64,000 nt of DNA from Haloferax mucosum ATCC BAA-1512 (GTDB lineage: Archaea; Halobacteriota; Halobacteria; Halobacteriales; Haloferacaceae), in the NCBI RefSeq assembly GCF_000337815.1, contig NZ_AOLN01000013.1:248001-312000 (forward strand), read 5' to 3'. Below are positions 63,073 to 64,000 of this stretch, in pieces (the stretch's first letter is position 1; each line of letters begins with the position of its first letter). The translations under genes were made by a program, and so were the position numbers. Below the pieces are notes generated by a model, which was given only the letters and a program-made list of their open reading frames with translations, had not been told where the DNA came from and ran no database searches.

Positions 63073-64000
63073 TCAGTCGTTCGACTGCGGCGACTGCGGC
63101 TGTGACTCCGTCGGACTGCGTTTTTCGTGCCGAACTTTGAACCCGGCCGCTTCTTGGCGGGCGAGCAGTTCGCGCTGTGGATACGGAATCTTGATTCCGG
63201 CGTCGTCGAAAGCTGTTTTGACGCTTCTGAGTACCTCCGCTTTCGCCTGCGCACGGCGCGGCGCGGAGGGGTTCGTAATCCAAAAGCGCAGTTGGAGACC
63301 GATTGCCGAGTCGCCGAACGTCGTCGGCATGACCTGCGGTTTTGGTACCTCTTCGACGAACGTGAGACCGGACAGCGCGGTTTCCGCCACCGTCTCGGCG
63401 CGTTCGATATCGGCTTCGTAGTCGATGCCGACGTCGATTCGAAGGCGGAGTCGGTTGCGCTTCGTCCGGTTCGTTATCTTCGCGTTCGTCACGCGGTCGT
63501 TCGGGAAGACGACCGTCTCACCGTCGGCGTTGCTCAGGCGCGTGTTGATGATGGTGATGTCGGTGACGATGCCTTCGGCGTCGTCGATTTGCACCCAATC
63601 GCCGAGTTCGAACGGGCGGGAAAACATCAACACGAACCCGGCGATAAGCGACCCGAGGGTCTGTCGCGCGGCCATACCGACGACGATGCCGAGGAACCCG
63701 GCACCGACGAGGAGGCTCCCGATTTCGAAGTCCCAGACCGTGAGCGTCGCCAACCCTACGGCGAGGAGGACGACGAGTTGGAGCACGCGAAAGACGATTC
63801 CCTCCTGGTGGGCGTTGATGTGGTCAACGTTGCGAGCGTAGGATTCGAGTTTCGATTCGAGGATGTTCGTCCCGACGAGACCGCCGGCGACGAGGACGAA
63901 CGTCACCCCGAGTCGGGCGATGTTCGGAATCGCCTTCCCAACGACGACCACCACCTCCGACGCGAGACTCGAAAATCCCCACAGGAACAACAGCGAAACC
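63073..64000 (-). CDS. MscS-family mechanosensitive channel (5' end possibly outside the window)
   Basis: This small-conductance mechanosensitive channel opens at high membrane tension to release solutes after osmotic downshift, an important function for a halophile. Three helices are seen (IARLGVTFVLVAGGLVGTN, VFRVLQLVVLLAVGLATL, and the pore-lining TM3 VGAGFLGIVVGMAARQTLGSLIAGF). The MscS beta domain follows with PFELGDWVQIDDAEGIVTDI and the C-terminal alpha-beta part. The frame has no ATG within the window: at 63990 only TTG is available and the frame stays open to base 64000. The start is therefore unknown. Confidence 0.88.
   Translation of the reverse strand, partial: VSLLFLWGFSSLASEVVVVVGKAIPNIARLGVTFVLVAGGLVGTNILESKLESYARNVDHINAHQEGIVFRVLQLVVLLAVGLATLTVWDFEIGSLLVGAGFLGIVVGMAARQTLGSLIAGFVLMFSRPFELGDWVQIDDAEGIVTDITIINTRLSNADGETVVFPNDRVTNAKITNRTKRNRLRLRIDVGIDYEADIERAETVAETALSGLTFVEEVPKPQVMPTTFGDSAIGLQLRFWITNPSAPRRAQAKAEVLRSVKTAFDDAGIKIPYPQRELLARQEAAGFKVRHEKRSPTESQPQSPQSND

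Overview
The window is haloarchaeal chromosome, almost certainly Haloferax or a very close relative. The DNA is GC-rich with strong G/C third-position bias and the proteins are acidic (Asp/Glu-rich). Promoters are TATA-box type and many genes look leaderless. The gene content is archaeal (pelota, RqcH, FEN1, TbsP, UPF0179, DUF63, DUF211, YcaO, Htr transducer). The order sdhCDBA ... tbsP - glyA - folD is, from memory, that of Haloferax volcanii. Nearly every long ORF antisense to a gene is a codon-bias shadow and has been left out.

Layout. 1-3.5 kb: the 3'-truncated end of a branched-chain amino-acid ABC permease gene, a GNAT enzyme, tRNA-Thr(TGT), small membrane and zinc-ribbon proteins, a short winged-helix regulator and a damaged tRNA-like locus. 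3.5-7.1 kb: a complete succinate dehydrogenase operon sdhC-D-B-A on the minus strand. 7.2-10.4 kb: an aspartoacylase/AstE-type zinc peptidase facing a RimK ATP-grasp ligase fused to a RimB-type retropepsin-like domain, then an AlkA-type DNA glycosylase. 10.6-16.5 kb: a fused 3-hydroxyacyl-CoA dehydrogenase/enoyl-CoA hydratase, tRNA-Glu(TTC), an MgtC/DUF4010 membrane protein, DsbB and a DASH-type cryptochrome/photolyase.

16.5-24.8 kb: a DUF7344-like regulator, then a tight operon of two different PrkA-family kinases, a YeaH-type von Willebrand A protein and SpoVR. Start and stop codons overlap or almost touch, so these four probably act as one system. 25.3-28.6 kb: small conserved genes, UPF0179, a HAD phosphatase, a second AstE-like peptidase, DUF309 and tRNA-Leu(CAA). 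Just after tRNA-Leu lies a decayed copy of its own 3' end, followed by about 700 bp with no intact gene, which looks like an old integration scar. 29.4-35.2 kb: inositol monophosphatase, an Lrp-type regulator, a DUF63 membrane protein, a stand-alone YcaO protein and TbsP.

35.5-41.5 kb: glyA and folD (one-carbon metabolism), a Tat lipoprotein, an overlapping DUF211/VIT1-CCC1 pair, a NUDIX hydrolase and zinc-ribbon proteins. 41.6-42.3 kb: an intergenic stretch with two near-perfect hairpins (candidate RNA), a frameshifted amphi-Trp-like gene and a palindrome ahead of a PadR regulator. 42.6-54 kb: AI-2E-type exporter, a class III aminotransferase with a cysteine cluster, a Tat-exported unknown protein, FEN1, a GNAT enzyme, a methyltransferase, an MFS transporter, an ornithine-cyclodeaminase family enzyme and a CbiM/PDGLE cobalt-uptake pair. 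54.4-59.4 kb: pelota and RqcH (ribosome rescue and quality control) flank two DUF4013 membrane paralogues. 59.5-64 kb: an exported membrane protein, a GNAT enzyme, a soluble PAS-containing chemotaxis transducer and an MscS channel running into the window edge.

No rRNA, CRISPR array or intact insertion sequence was seen. All product calls come from reading translated sequence and recalled family motifs; no database search was run.
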